A stretch of DNA of 64,000 nucleotides from the NCBI RefSeq assembly GCF_024124665.1, contig NZ_JAMXSB010000017.1:106093-170092 (forward strand), written 5' to 3'. Positions 37,017-44,669 of this stretch are shown piece after piece. The notes under the pieces were generated by a model. It made no database searches. It had not been told where the DNA came from and saw only the letters and a program-made list of their open reading frames with translations. Both the position numbers and the translations under genes were made by a program. This stretch comes from Pleionea sp. CnH1-48. Its GTDB lineage: Bacteria > Pseudomonadota > Gammaproteobacteria > Enterobacterales > Kangiellaceae. Every line of letters starts with the position of its first letter. Position 1 is the first letter of the stretch.

Positions 37017-37048
37017 GTGCGGGGATGGAATCGAACCGGCAGGCGCTC
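37017..37048 (-). pseudogene. Decayed tRNA 3' fragment
   Basis: Read on the minus strand, GCCGGTTCGATTCCATCCCCGCACCCA looks like a T-loop (GGTTCGATTCC) with an acceptor 3' end and ACCCA. The T stem no longer pairs fully and no matching 5' half is present before the upstream terminator of tRNA-Phe. It is followed by its own terminator. It is probably the remnant of a second tRNA gene or an old integration scar. Confidence 0.5.
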
Positions 37049-37088
37049 CTGTGTCGACACCTTGTCGGCAGTTTCTTTCAGGCAATAA

Positions 37089-37114
37089 AAAACCCAGTTA
37101 AAAAACTGGGTTTT
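37089..37114 (-). terminator. Rho-independent terminator of tRNA-Phe
   Basis: On the minus strand the stem CCCAGTT/AACTGGG, extended by A4/T4, has a 4-base loop and is followed by TTTTTTATT. It begins 8 bases after the CCA end of tRNA-Phe. Confidence 0.85.
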
Positions 37115-37121
37115 GGAATAA

Positions 37122-37197
37122 TGGTGGCCCGGGGCAGAATTGAACTGCCGACACAAGGATTTTCAATCCTCTGCTCTACCAACTGAGCTACCAGGCC
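37122..37197 (-). tRNA. pheT: tRNA-Phe (anticodon GAA)
   Basis: The 76-base minus-strand cloverleaf has an acceptor stem GGCCTGG/CCGGGCC with one G-T pair and discriminator A followed by CCA. Other elements are the D-loop AGCTCAGTTGGTAGAGC, the anticodon arm GGATTGAAAATCC (anticodon GAA) and the T-loop GTTCAATTC. CCA is encoded in the gene. It has its own promoter and terminator and lies between yggX and the decayed tRNA fragment. Confidence 0.96.
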
Positions 37198-37216
37198 GTC
37201 TCCATGGAGAGCGCGT

Positions 37217-37245
37217 ATTAAACCGATTTCGAGCTTTGAAGTCAA
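37217..37245 (-). promoter_or_regulatory. tRNA-Phe promoter
   Basis: On the minus strand the -35 box TTGACT (37240-37245) and -10 box TTTAAT (37217-37222) are separated by 17 bases. A GC-rich discriminator (ACGCGC) and the 10-base palindrome CTCCATGGAG follow before the tRNA. A GC-rich discriminator is typical of promoters under stringent control. Confidence 0.7.
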
Positions 37246-37266
37246 GCATTAAAATAAAAAATAATG

Positions 37267-37539
37267 CTATTTTTCTGGTGGGATGTAACCTTCGGGTATT
37301 TCGTAATCACCACCGAACAAAAATTTCTCCATTTCGCCCGCAAGATAGGTGCGAGTATCCGGATCAGCTAAGCTCAATCGCTTTTCGTTGATCAGCATTG
37401 TTTGATGTTGAAGCCACTGCATCCAGGCTTTATGTGAGATCTCATTGACTATTCGTTGGCCAAGTTCGCCTGGATAAGGAGCCATTGGGATTGCTGGCAG
37501 CTCTTCTCCCAGTTTTTTACAGAAGACTTTCTTGGACAT
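37267..37539 (-). CDS. yggX: Probable Fe(2+)-trafficking protein YggX
   Basis: The 90 residues begin at ATG 37539 with the ribosome site AGGA five bases upstream; the family length is 90. Typical features are the conserved start KKVFCKKLGEELP with Cys7, GQRIVNEISHKAWMQWLQHQTMLINE and the C-terminal FLFGGDYEIPEGYIPPE. YggX protects iron-sulfur clusters from oxidation. It overlaps the end of mutY by 23 bases, and the pair mutY-yggX is conserved in gammaproteobacteria. A longer in-frame start inside mutY is unnecessary. Confidence 0.95.
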   Translation of the reverse strand: MSKKVFCKKLGEELPAIPMAPYPGELGQRIVNEISHKAWMQWLQHQTMLINEKRLSLADPDTRTYLAGEMEKFLFGGDYEIPEGYIPPEK

Positions 37540-38593
37540 AAGATTCCTGCTCCAATTGTTTAAGTAATTTAGCGATAGGGGCTGGTAAGCCCAGTTGCTC
37601 GATTTGTGATAGATCCTGCCATCGAACATGGTCACTGTCCATGACCTGCGTTGGCTGCTTAGTCAAAGTCATTAGCGCAGGCTTTAAAATCAGATGATAG
37701 TGACTAAAGGTGTGGCGAAAAGGTTCAATCTCATGTTGTTCCGCGAGTTTTCCTTTCCACTGGGATTGAATCCACACTGCATCGTCATCTACTTGCTCCG
37801 GTATTTCTGGTAAACACCATAAACCGCCCCAAATACCCGGAGCTGGACGCTTCTCAAGTAAGACTTTGTTGCCAACCTTTATAACAGCAAAGCGCTGTTC
37901 TTTGGTGGGTTTTTCTTTCTTGGGCTTGGAGTTAGGGTAGTTGCTTTGCACTTGTTTGCTAAGGGCCTGGCAGTGACTTTGTAGCGGACAGCTTGTGCAT
38001 TTAGGCTTGCTTCGAGTACAAACGGTAGCGCCCATATCCATCATCGCCTGATTAAATTCTGCTACCTGCTTTTGGGGAGTCTGCTCTTCGGCTATCTGCC
38101 AGAGCTTTTTAGCGACACTGGTTTGCCCGGGCCAACCTTCAACCGTATAAAAACGACATAAAACACGCTTAACGTTGCCATCTAAAATGGGAGCCCGAAT
38201 ATTTTGAGCCAAAGATAAAATAGCTCCCGCCGTTGAACGACCAATTCCAGGCAAGCTTTCCATGGCTTCGACATTATCAGGCCATTGGCCTTGATGGTCG
38301 TTGATAAGTGTTTGTGCACACTTGTGGAGGTTGCGAGCACGAGAGTAGTAGCCAAGACCACTCCATAGAGCTAGCACATCATCTTGCGGTGCTGCTGCTA
38401 AGGATTCTAAATCCGGAAAGCGCTCCATAAAGCGTTGATAATAAGGGATAACGGTCGCTACCTGAGTTTGTTGTAGCATGATCTCAGATATCCAGACTCG
38501 ATAGCTGGTTTTGTTCTGTTGCCAGGGTAGATCTTTGCGACCAAACTCTTGGTAGAACTTTAGAATAGCAGATTGAAAATCCTGCGGTTTCAA
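37517..38593 (-). CDS. mutY: A/G-specific adenine glycosylase
   Basis: MutY removes adenine mispaired with 8-oxoguanine. The 358 residues show the catalytic Glu37 (SEIMLQQTQV), the helix-hairpin-helix (LPGIGRSTAGAI, 114-125), the catalytic Asp138 and the iron-sulfur cysteines C192-x6-C199-x2-C202-x5-C208 (CTRSKPKCTSCPLQSHC). A NUDIX-like C-terminal domain covers about residues 230-345. It is followed by yggX and preceded by the four-gene kinase/PqqD operon, with 33 bases between. Confidence 0.96.
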   Translation of the reverse strand: MKPQDFQSAILKFYQEFGRKDLPWQQNKTSYRVWISEIMLQQTQVATVIPYYQRFMERFPDLESLAAAPQDDVLALWSGLGYYSRARNLHKCAQTLINDHQGQWPDNVEAMESLPGIGRSTAGAILSLAQNIRAPILDGNVKRVLCRFYTVEGWPGQTSVAKKLWQIAEEQTPQKQVAEFNQAMMDMGATVCTRSKPKCTSCPLQSHCQALSKQVQSNYPNSKPKKEKPTKEQRFAVIKVGNKVLLEKRPAPGIWGGLWCLPEIPEQVDDDAVWIQSQWKGKLAEQHEIEPFRHTFSHYHLILKPALMTLTKQPTQVMDSDHVRWQDLSQIEQLGLPAPIAKLLKQLEQESYVQESLL

Positions 38594-38626
38594 GCGAATT
38601 TCCCCAAAAATAGTAAACGCTGCAGT

Positions 38627-39739
38627 TTAGCGAATTGTTTCTTTGCTGTCTGTACTAAAGGCTTTGCGAAGTAGATGAGGGAGCAGAAGTTTGAATGGCA
38701 TACGCAGGTAATGTCCGCGTATGTACAGGGCTTTTTGAGAAAGGCCTTGTCCAGTGGGAGAGCAGCTTGAATGTTCAGGGACAAGGGCGCGCGTAAACAA
38801 GATGTCCATTAAGGTTAACAATGCGTTTGAAGGTTTAGCCTCGCAAAACTTTTCGTAGGACAAGCTGAGCTCAGGTGCAAAGAACTTGCGCACATACCTC
38901 AGGGCATAAAACATAAAGCGCGACAGGCCAAGTGTGTTGGCCCGTTCGACGACCAACTCGATAAATTGTGGGTTATCTGCCTGGAAGTGCTCCAGTAAAC
39001 GATAGATATCGTAGAGATCTCTAAGCCCGTGATCCTGCTCCCCATCACTAAACAGATGAGCCGCAGAGTGAATGATTTGATCGGCTGGAGACAGTACAAA
39101 AAAGAATGGGTGTTGTTCGCACTGAATGGCTTTGTCTATCAAAGGTTCGCCTGGCAGAGTAATGCGTGCTGTTGGTGGCAATATGCGATGGTGAACATCC
39201 AGTGTCGAGCCTCGCTTAGCATGTTGAAGCGGAGGTATTTCGTGCATCCACTTACGGTAGTAGCGTTGGTCATAATCGTTATGATGGGTCGAAACCCAAC
39301 CTGCCCAACGTAATCGATCTTCTACCTCTTCCAAATAGTCATGGGCGACCAGAAGGTCGATATCACCGTATAAACGTCGTCGACTATGTTCAATATTTTG
39401 AGCCAGATAGGCGGCGCCTTTTAGTAAAACCACAGGACTGTCAATTTGCTCCAAAGCTGAAGCAATGCGGTCAAATTCCCAGCTAATGGCTCGCTGATGA
39501 GCATTAGACAAAATGCTGGCTGAGTGCAAATGGCGTTGAAAACTCATTGGCATTTTGTCGGTGGGTTTGGCCAATATTTTGTCGGCAACTTCAGGAAGCA
39601 GTCGCGACTTGCGGGCCTGTTTTATCACATCATCAATTTGCTGCTCAGAAAGATGTTCAAGCAACACTTGTTCCGTTAACAACTCACAAATCGGCAGCAC
39701 AGGAAGCCCCCGATAGTTCAGTAAACCAGGCAACAGCAT
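38627..39739 (-). CDS. PF14907-type nucleotidyltransferase of the HPr-kinase-like operon
   Basis: This 370-residue protein belongs to the uncharacterised nucleotidyltransferase group. The active site is recognised from LLKGAAY (105-111) and GDIDLLV (125-131), followed by a helical C-terminal region. Homologues occur in lasso-peptide clusters beside an HPr-kinase-like enzyme and may transfer a nucleotide or phosphate group. The start overlaps the kinase gene by 56 bases, so the two are very probably coupled. The substrate is unknown; the exported protein at the operon start is a plausible one. Confidence 0.82.
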   Translation of the reverse strand: MLLPGLLNYRGLPVLPICELLTEQVLLEHLSEQQIDDVIKQARKSRLLPEVADKILAKPTDKMPMSFQRHLHSASILSNAHQRAISWEFDRIASALEQIDSPVVLLKGAAYLAQNIEHSRRRLYGDIDLLVAHDYLEEVEDRLRWAGWVSTHHNDYDQRYYRKWMHEIPPLQHAKRGSTLDVHHRILPPTARITLPGEPLIDKAIQCEQHPFFFVLSPADQIIHSAAHLFSDGEQDHGLRDLYDIYRLLEHFQADNPQFIELVVERANTLGLSRFMFYALRYVRKFFAPELSLSYEKFCEAKPSNALLTLMDILFTRALVPEHSSCSPTGQGLSQKALYIRGHYLRMPFKLLLPHLLRKAFSTDSKETIR

Positions 39740-40592
39740 CGTCTAAAGAAGAGTACTCGAGCTTAAAGCAGCGGGATTGCTCTACAACCATCGACAGGCG
39801 ACGGAAGCCTTCTGCTCCCAGTATGTGATAGTTAAATCCTTGCTCCGCCATAGACACTAAAGCTTCTGCGGGGTCCATGTATTGCGTATTCAGTTCGGAG
39901 TTAGCAACATACTTAGGAAAAACGATAACAAAGGGAGAAGCTTCACAGTGCTCTATGGCTTCTGATTGTTCTAGTTTTAAGTGAGCAACTGTGCCTTTGT
40001 TAGTGTCTTTTGCTGGCTTGGTAAATAAGGCATCTGGATGCCTTTGGCTTATTATGTCTATTGACGCATTTTTAAGGCTTACAGGTCTTGGTGCTGCGAT
40101 GAGTTTTCCGGCTTCATCAATCAAAGCCAGCTCATCAGAAAACAGGCGCCATCCGTTGAGCATGAGCTCTGCCGTTAAGGTGCTTTTTCCTGCACCAGGA
40201 AATCCAGGCATGATAACAGCACGGTCTTGGCAAGCAATCACTGCTGCATGTAAAACCAAATATTGATGAGAATGGTTGGCATAGCACCAGTTCAGGCCCC
40301 ATTCGAGCATGGCGTAATCTTGCGCCGAAGGTAAAGGCAAAAACGGTGAAAAATCGTCAAAATAAAATTGAGCTTGAGGCTTATACCAGCGACGCTGGTG
40401 GCGTATATGCACATCAAAATCTGCAAACTTTTCTTTTGAAAGTTGAAAGTCGCGATACATTGACGATATGCCTTGGATAACTCGTGGGCAATCAGAGAAA
40501 AATCGGGTCGAGAAAGGAGGAGTCAACAAGCTCAATCCTTCGTTACAGAGCGCTTTTTTTATTTCGCTACTCGATAGATCCACAAGCTTCAT
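39684..40592 (-). CDS. HPr-kinase-like protein (HprK-related kinase A)
   Basis: This 302-residue protein has the P-loop GFPGAGKST (130-138) and the LFSDELALID segment (150-159), placed like the catalytic Asp of HPr kinase. The N-terminal domain of bifunctional HprK is missing, and there is no HPr substrate gene nearby. Related kinases phosphorylate lasso-peptide precursors (the paeninodin type). It shares a 4-base overlap with the PqqD-like gene and probably phosphorylates a peptide presented by that carrier; this is inference. Confidence 0.85.
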   Translation of the reverse strand: MKLVDLSSSEIKKALCNEGLSLLTPPFSTRFFSDCPRVIQGISSMYRDFQLSKEKFADFDVHIRHQRRWYKPQAQFYFDDFSPFLPLPSAQDYAMLEWGLNWCYANHSHQYLVLHAAVIACQDRAVIMPGFPGAGKSTLTAELMLNGWRLFSDELALIDEAGKLIAAPRPVSLKNASIDIISQRHPDALFTKPAKDTNKGTVAHLKLEQSEAIEHCEASPFVIVFPKYVANSELNTQYMDPAEALVSMAEQGFNYHILGAEGFRRLSMVVEQSRCFKLEYSSLDDAVAWFTELSGASCAADL

Positions 40593-40867
40593 TGGACTAC
40601 TAAAATACCTTCTATTTGTAGGCTGGTGAAACCTTCTTCGATGTGCTGAAATATTTCGGAAGGGTCAATTTCTCCCGCCAGCTCAAAGTTATCCACGATC
40701 TCATTGATGCTTTTGGGGCCTGATTGTAAATTCTCAAGCGCCTGGAACATAAGAGGGTTCACAAGAGTCGTTGTGTGAGAAGGTTGATGAAAGAGAACGC
40801 CCTGATTTTGCCACTGAATCAACTGAGTCGGCTGAGTCAGACAGAAGACAGTGGCTTTTTTAACCAT
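40589..40867 (-). CDS. PqqD-family peptide chaperone (RiPP recognition element)
   Basis: The 92 residues form the winged-helix-like PqqD fold (TLVNPLMFQALENLQSG with a helical C-terminal half). Such domains bind the leader region of a precursor and hand it to tailoring enzymes. The gene stands 9 bases after the exported GYWK protein gene and overlaps the kinase by 4, so the likely precursor is its neighbour. This matches the HPr-rel-A type of small PqqD relatives. Confidence 0.82.
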   Translation of the reverse strand: MVKKATVFCLTQPTQLIQWQNQGVLFHQPSHTTTLVNPLMFQALENLQSGPKSINEIVDNFELAGEIDPSEIFQHIEEGFTSLQIEGILVVQ

Positions 40868-40876
40868 AAATGATGA

Positions 40877-41464
40877 TTAGTGGTAGGTATTTTCAATAAA
40901 AGTGCGAACATCGGGGGCAAACATGCGGATCCCGTTAGATGTTCGGTAGTAGCCTTGTTGTTGGATACTGTTGTAAATAGATTTCACTTCATTTGTTGTT
41001 AATGCATAGGAGCCAATATTTGCAGCCGAATTAAGTAGAGCGGCAATGACATGAAATTCTAGTGAGCCTGGGTGCTCCCACAAAACTTGAAGTAATGTTT
41101 TGTCTGGATATTTGGGATTCGAAAACACTTCGCTCATTTTTGTGCCGTCACTGTTAACGCCTGCGCTACAGTTTGGCATGCCATTGTTTTTAGTCTCGCA
41201 GGTACCTGCTGAGAACGGGCTTGGCCAGCTATTTTGATGTGTTTTCCAATAACCTGGAGAGTAACCGCCACAAGAACCATTGGCATCAGGATGCGATAAG
41301 TTTCCAGACATAAAACCGGAAGGTGCACAGTTCTGTGCTCCAAGCACTGGACGACTGCTCAACGACATAATGATCGGAGAAACTGATAAACCTGTTAACA
41401 GGCGACGACGGGGCTTGTTAATATTTTTATCTTGTCGACTTTTGGGTTGCTGATGATCGGTCAT
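40877..41464 (-). CDS. Exported protein with GYWK motif, probable target of the PqqD/kinase set
   Basis: This 195-residue protein has a polar, basic N terminus with RRR at 19-21 (PRRRLLTGLSV), a hydrophobic stretch and a cleavage-like VLGA at 40-43, all consistent with a Tat signal. The mature part has four Cys (46, 65, 89, 99), the motif GGYSPGYWKTHQNSWP (66-81) and a helical C terminus with AALLNSAANIGSYALTTNEV. The CxGYWKxHxxxWP ... AALLNA pattern recurs in secreted proteins of other bacteria. Function is unknown. It is the first gene of the operon, with the gap 41465-41664 in front. Confidence 0.75.
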   Translation of the reverse strand: MTDHQQPKSRQDKNINKPRRRLLTGLSVSPIIMSLSSRPVLGAQNCAPSGFMSGNLSHPDANGSCGGYSPGYWKTHQNSWPSPFSAGTCETKNNGMPNCSAGVNSDGTKMSEVFSNPKYPDKTLLQVLWEHPGSLEFHVIAALLNSAANIGSYALTTNEVKSIYNSIQQQGYYRTSNGIRMFAPDVRTFIENTYH

Positions 41465-41664
41465 AAATCCTCTTACTTCGCTTCCTTGTTGTCGCCTCTA
41501 AAAAGATCATTCCCAAAGGCGTTTATCTGTGCGCATTATAATCGATATAACATTCGAGTTGCAAATCAAGCAGCATCCGTGCCACAAATAAAAACACTAT
41601 ACACTTCATAGGATTATAACTAAGCCTAATGTTTGCAGCTAAGTTAATGATTTTAAAGTGTAAA

Positions 41665-43515
41665 CTATACTGACACTAGTGGGTGTAAAATAGGCAGAAT
41701 AAAAGACAACACCAACCACATTAATAGCACCATTGGCCCACCAATTCGAACGAAATCCGAGAAGTGATAACCCCCGGCATTCATTACTAACAAGTTAGTT
41801 TTGTAAGCAACTGGTGTGGCATAACTCATATTGGCCCCAAACAGTACCGCGATAACAAAAGGTTCGGGAGAAAGGCCTAACTGTTGAGCGACAGAGATGG
41901 CGATGGGAGTGCCAATAACGGCTGCGGCATTGTTAGAGACAACGTTGGTTAAAACGGCCAGCAATAACATGAGTCCGCTTAAGATCACAGCGGGCGGTGC
42001 TCCCGAAAGTATTGCTAGAAAAGACTGCGCCAGATAGTCGGCTCCGCCAGTTGCCAGCAGGGCCTGGCCTAGTGCGAGTGATGCCACAACGATCAGTACA
42101 ACTTGAGTGCTCAACGCCAGAGAGGCATCGCGCCAGTCCATGCATCGAGTCATTATCATCAAGATCACTCCGCATAAGGCACTGATGGCAATCGGCAAAA
42201 TCCCCAATGCAGCCAATAAAATGATACCTGCCATGATAGCAAGAGCGATGGACGCACGTTTACTGTGCGGTAGATCAGTGGTGGAATCGAGAACTAATAG
42301 ATCGCCTTCTTTTTTTAGCGAGGCGATTTTGTCTCTGGGTCCCTGAACCAGCAAAATATCACCAACATGCAGGGATACGTTGCCAAGTTTACGGTATAGG
42401 TCAATGGCTTTACCGCCACGGTGTAAAGCAATGGCGACCATCTTAAATTGGTCAATAAAGCGTACGTGCTTCAGGGTAGAGCCTGCCAGCGGAGAGCCCG
42501 GAACCACGACTACTTCGGCTAATTGTTGGTCATCAGCAACAAGAGGATGCTCCTCGTCTACCTTTTGGCGTCCAACAAACATGTTGGCACCAATAGCCTG
42601 TTCGAATTCTTTTAGATTATCGGGAGTATCGCTGACGCGCAGACGATCATCGGCTTTCAATCTCACGTCAGGCATGGGCAGGATTCGAGCGTCACTGTCG
42701 ATGCCACGTTGAATACGCTCAACTTTTAAGTTACCGCCAGCTTGTTCAATGACTTCGGCAAGGGTTCTGCCATCAGCAAATCCACCTTCAACAATAATCA
42801 AGTGAGCTGTAAAGAGTCGTGGCGATGAATCATCCAGGGATGTTTTTCGCTCAGGGATAATACGTGGCGCAATGAGCCAGAGATAGAGGATGGCAATGCC
42901 ACCAGCGAGAGCGGCAGCTGGCATAAAGTCGAACATTTCTAGACGACGCATTCCCAGATCGGCGGCTACAGACACAACCAGCAGATTGGTTGAGGTGCCT
43001 ATGGTGGTGGTCATACCGCCTACCAGGGTTGCCAGGCCCATAGGCATTAAAATGGGCGATGCCGATGATTGAGTGCGAATTGAGACACTGATCAAAATGG
43101 GTAATAGCAGCACTACAATTGGCGTGTTGTTCATAAAGGCACTTAGTATGGCGCCGACGATCAAAGTCAGTAGCAATGAGAGTACTGGAGAGGTTTTCCA
43201 GATCCTGGCAAGTACTCGACCAATAGGTTCTAACGCCCCTGTTCTAACTAACCCCTGGCCAGCCATCATTAACGCACATACTGAGATCAGAGCTTCGTGG
43301 CCAAATCCTGATAAAAAGTCAATGGCTTGTAAGGGCTCACTTTCGCCTTTAGGCACGAAAGGAAAAAGAGAAAAGCCTACAGCGACCATTAACATAACCA
43401 CCAGACAGCTGGTTTCGAGTTTAACGTCATCACGGCGGAATAAATACAGAGCAAATACTGTTAACAACAGGATTGCTAATGCATGATTATTGGGCAAAGA
43501 AGGTAGTTCAGTCAT
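41665..43515 (-). CDS. SLC13-family permease with two TrkA-C domains
   Basis: This 616-residue inner-membrane transporter belongs to the anion (dicarboxylate or sulfate)/sodium symporter superfamily. Membrane helices in residues 10-215 and 405-610 flank a cytoplasmic insert with two TrkA_C (RCK-C) domains (about 230-310 and 320-395, with GGKAIDLYRKLGNVSLHVGDILLVQGP). Motifs of the scaffold include SAFMNNTPIVVLLLPI and TNVVSNNAAAVIGTPIAIS. The transported anion cannot be told. It stands alone, divergent from trmB. Confidence 0.9.
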   Translation of the reverse strand: MTELPSLPNNHALAILLLTVFALYLFRRDDVKLETSCLVVMLMVAVGFSLFPFVPKGESEPLQAIDFLSGFGHEALISVCALMMAGQGLVRTGALEPIGRVLARIWKTSPVLSLLLTLIVGAILSAFMNNTPIVVLLLPILISVSIRTQSSASPILMPMGLATLVGGMTTTIGTSTNLLVVSVAADLGMRRLEMFDFMPAAALAGGIAILYLWLIAPRIIPERKTSLDDSSPRLFTAHLIIVEGGFADGRTLAEVIEQAGGNLKVERIQRGIDSDARILPMPDVRLKADDRLRVSDTPDNLKEFEQAIGANMFVGRQKVDEEHPLVADDQQLAEVVVVPGSPLAGSTLKHVRFIDQFKMVAIALHRGGKAIDLYRKLGNVSLHVGDILLVQGPRDKIASLKKEGDLLVLDSTTDLPHSKRASIALAIMAGIILLAALGILPIAISALCGVILMIMTRCMDWRDASLALSTQVVLIVVASLALGQALLATGGADYLAQSFLAILSGAPPAVILSGLMLLLAVLTNVVSNNAAAVIGTPIAISVAQQLGLSPEPFVIAVLFGANMSYATPVAYKTNLLVMNAGGYHFSDFVRIGGPMVLLMWLVLSFILPILHPLVSV

Positions 43516-43662
43516 ATTGGTTAGAAGTCAGCGATCCAAGCCACTTATTATCAGGTTTTTTATTGACGTTCTTTAAAGAATACATGGGTATATCCTAATC
43601 GCAAGCTTATCTTTACTTTGCTACAATTCGCAGCTGTGAATAAAGCAGCATAGATACCTGGA

Positions 43663-44358
43663 ATGACCGAGCAAAAAGACAATCGAGTAATGCGCACCAT
43701 CCGTAGCTTTGTGTTACGAGAAGGCCGAATGACAAAGGGCCAGCAGCGTGCAATGGAAGAGATTTTTCCTGTTTGGGGGATTCCTTATCAGGAGCAAAAT
43801 CTGGATCTGTCCGAGCGGTTCGGTCGTGAAGCTCCGACCGTATTAGAAATCGGATTTGGTATGGGCTCGTCGTTAGTCGAGCAGGCCAGCATGCATCCCG
43901 AGCGTAATTACATTGGTATTGAGGTGCACAGGCCTGGAGTGGGGGCTTGCTTGATTACCGCAGAAGAAAAAGGCGTTGAAAATCTTCGAGTATGTAATCA
44001 TGACGCTGTTGAAGTGCTAAAGAACATGATTGCAGATGAGTCACTTACCGGTATGCAGGTTTATTTTCCTGATCCCTGGCATAAAAAGAAGCACAACAAA
44101 CGTCGTATCATCCAGCCTGCATTTATCGAAATGTGCCATAAAAAAATCCGACCGGGCGGCTGGATCCATCTAGCGACCGATTGGGAGCACTACGCTATGC
44201 ACATGAGTGATGTGATGAAATCAGCGCAGGGATGGGAGAATACAGCGACTGACGGCGATTTTGTTCCGCGACCAGATGATCGACCTCTCACCAAATTTGA
44301 GCAGCGTGGCGAGCGTTTAGGTCATGGCGTCTGGGATTTAATCTATCGTCGTATCTAG
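43663..44358 (+). CDS. trmB: tRNA (guanine-N7)-methyltransferase
   Basis: TrmB methylates G46 of tRNA with SAM. The 231 residues contain the SAM-binding VLEIGFGMGSSLVEQA (60-75), the acidic Glu87 (GIEVH), Asp115 (CNHDAVEVL) and the signature YFPDPWHKKKHNKRR (134-148). The family length is about 230. In E. coli it is divergent from mutY; here the two still point apart but are separated by five genes. The prophage integrase gene follows 311 bases downstream. Confidence 0.96.
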   Translation: MTEQKDNRVMRTIRSFVLREGRMTKGQQRAMEEIFPVWGIPYQEQNLDLSERFGREAPTVLEIGFGMGSSLVEQASMHPERNYIGIEVHRPGVGACLITAEEKGVENLRVCNHDAVEVLKNMIADESLTGMQVYFPDPWHKKKHNKRRIIQPAFIEMCHKKIRPGGWIHLATDWEHYAMHMSDVMKSAQGWENTATDGDFVPRPDDRPLTKFEQRGERLGHGVWDLIYRRI

Positions 44359-44669
44359 GGCGATAAGCTGGAACCTTTATTGATTAAGCACATCAATGGA
44401 TTGTCTGAGCCGGGGAGACAGATTCTCTCCTTTTTAGTCACTATTTATTGTGTTTTAGCGGGTAAATATAGTCTACAGCCCGCTTCATCTCTCACTTTTT
44501 ACTAATTTACCCAATAGACAGAGGTCTAGATAAGGGTCTAAATATAAAAGGTATGAAAGTGATTCTATACATTTCAATAATTAACATATTTTATAAGTAC
44601 GATTGGTTTTCAATTTGCTCCACCCTTGATAAAATCTCATTTCAATATATGACAAGGAGTCATTAAATT
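44359..44669. other. Region between trmB and the prophage integrase, with the probable left attachment site
   Basis: These 311 bases contain no gene. The chromosome-prophage junction should lie here or just left, because trmB is chromosomal and the integrase is the first phage gene. No tRNA-like target is evident and no second copy of the site is in the window, so attL cannot be placed. Confidence 0.5.

Noticed and set aside
43563..43594. TTGACG box with TATATC as a trmB promoter
   Set aside because: The spacer is 20 bases, too long for a normal sigma70 promoter. The palindrome TTCTTTAAAGAA (43569-43580) was noted but has no supported role.
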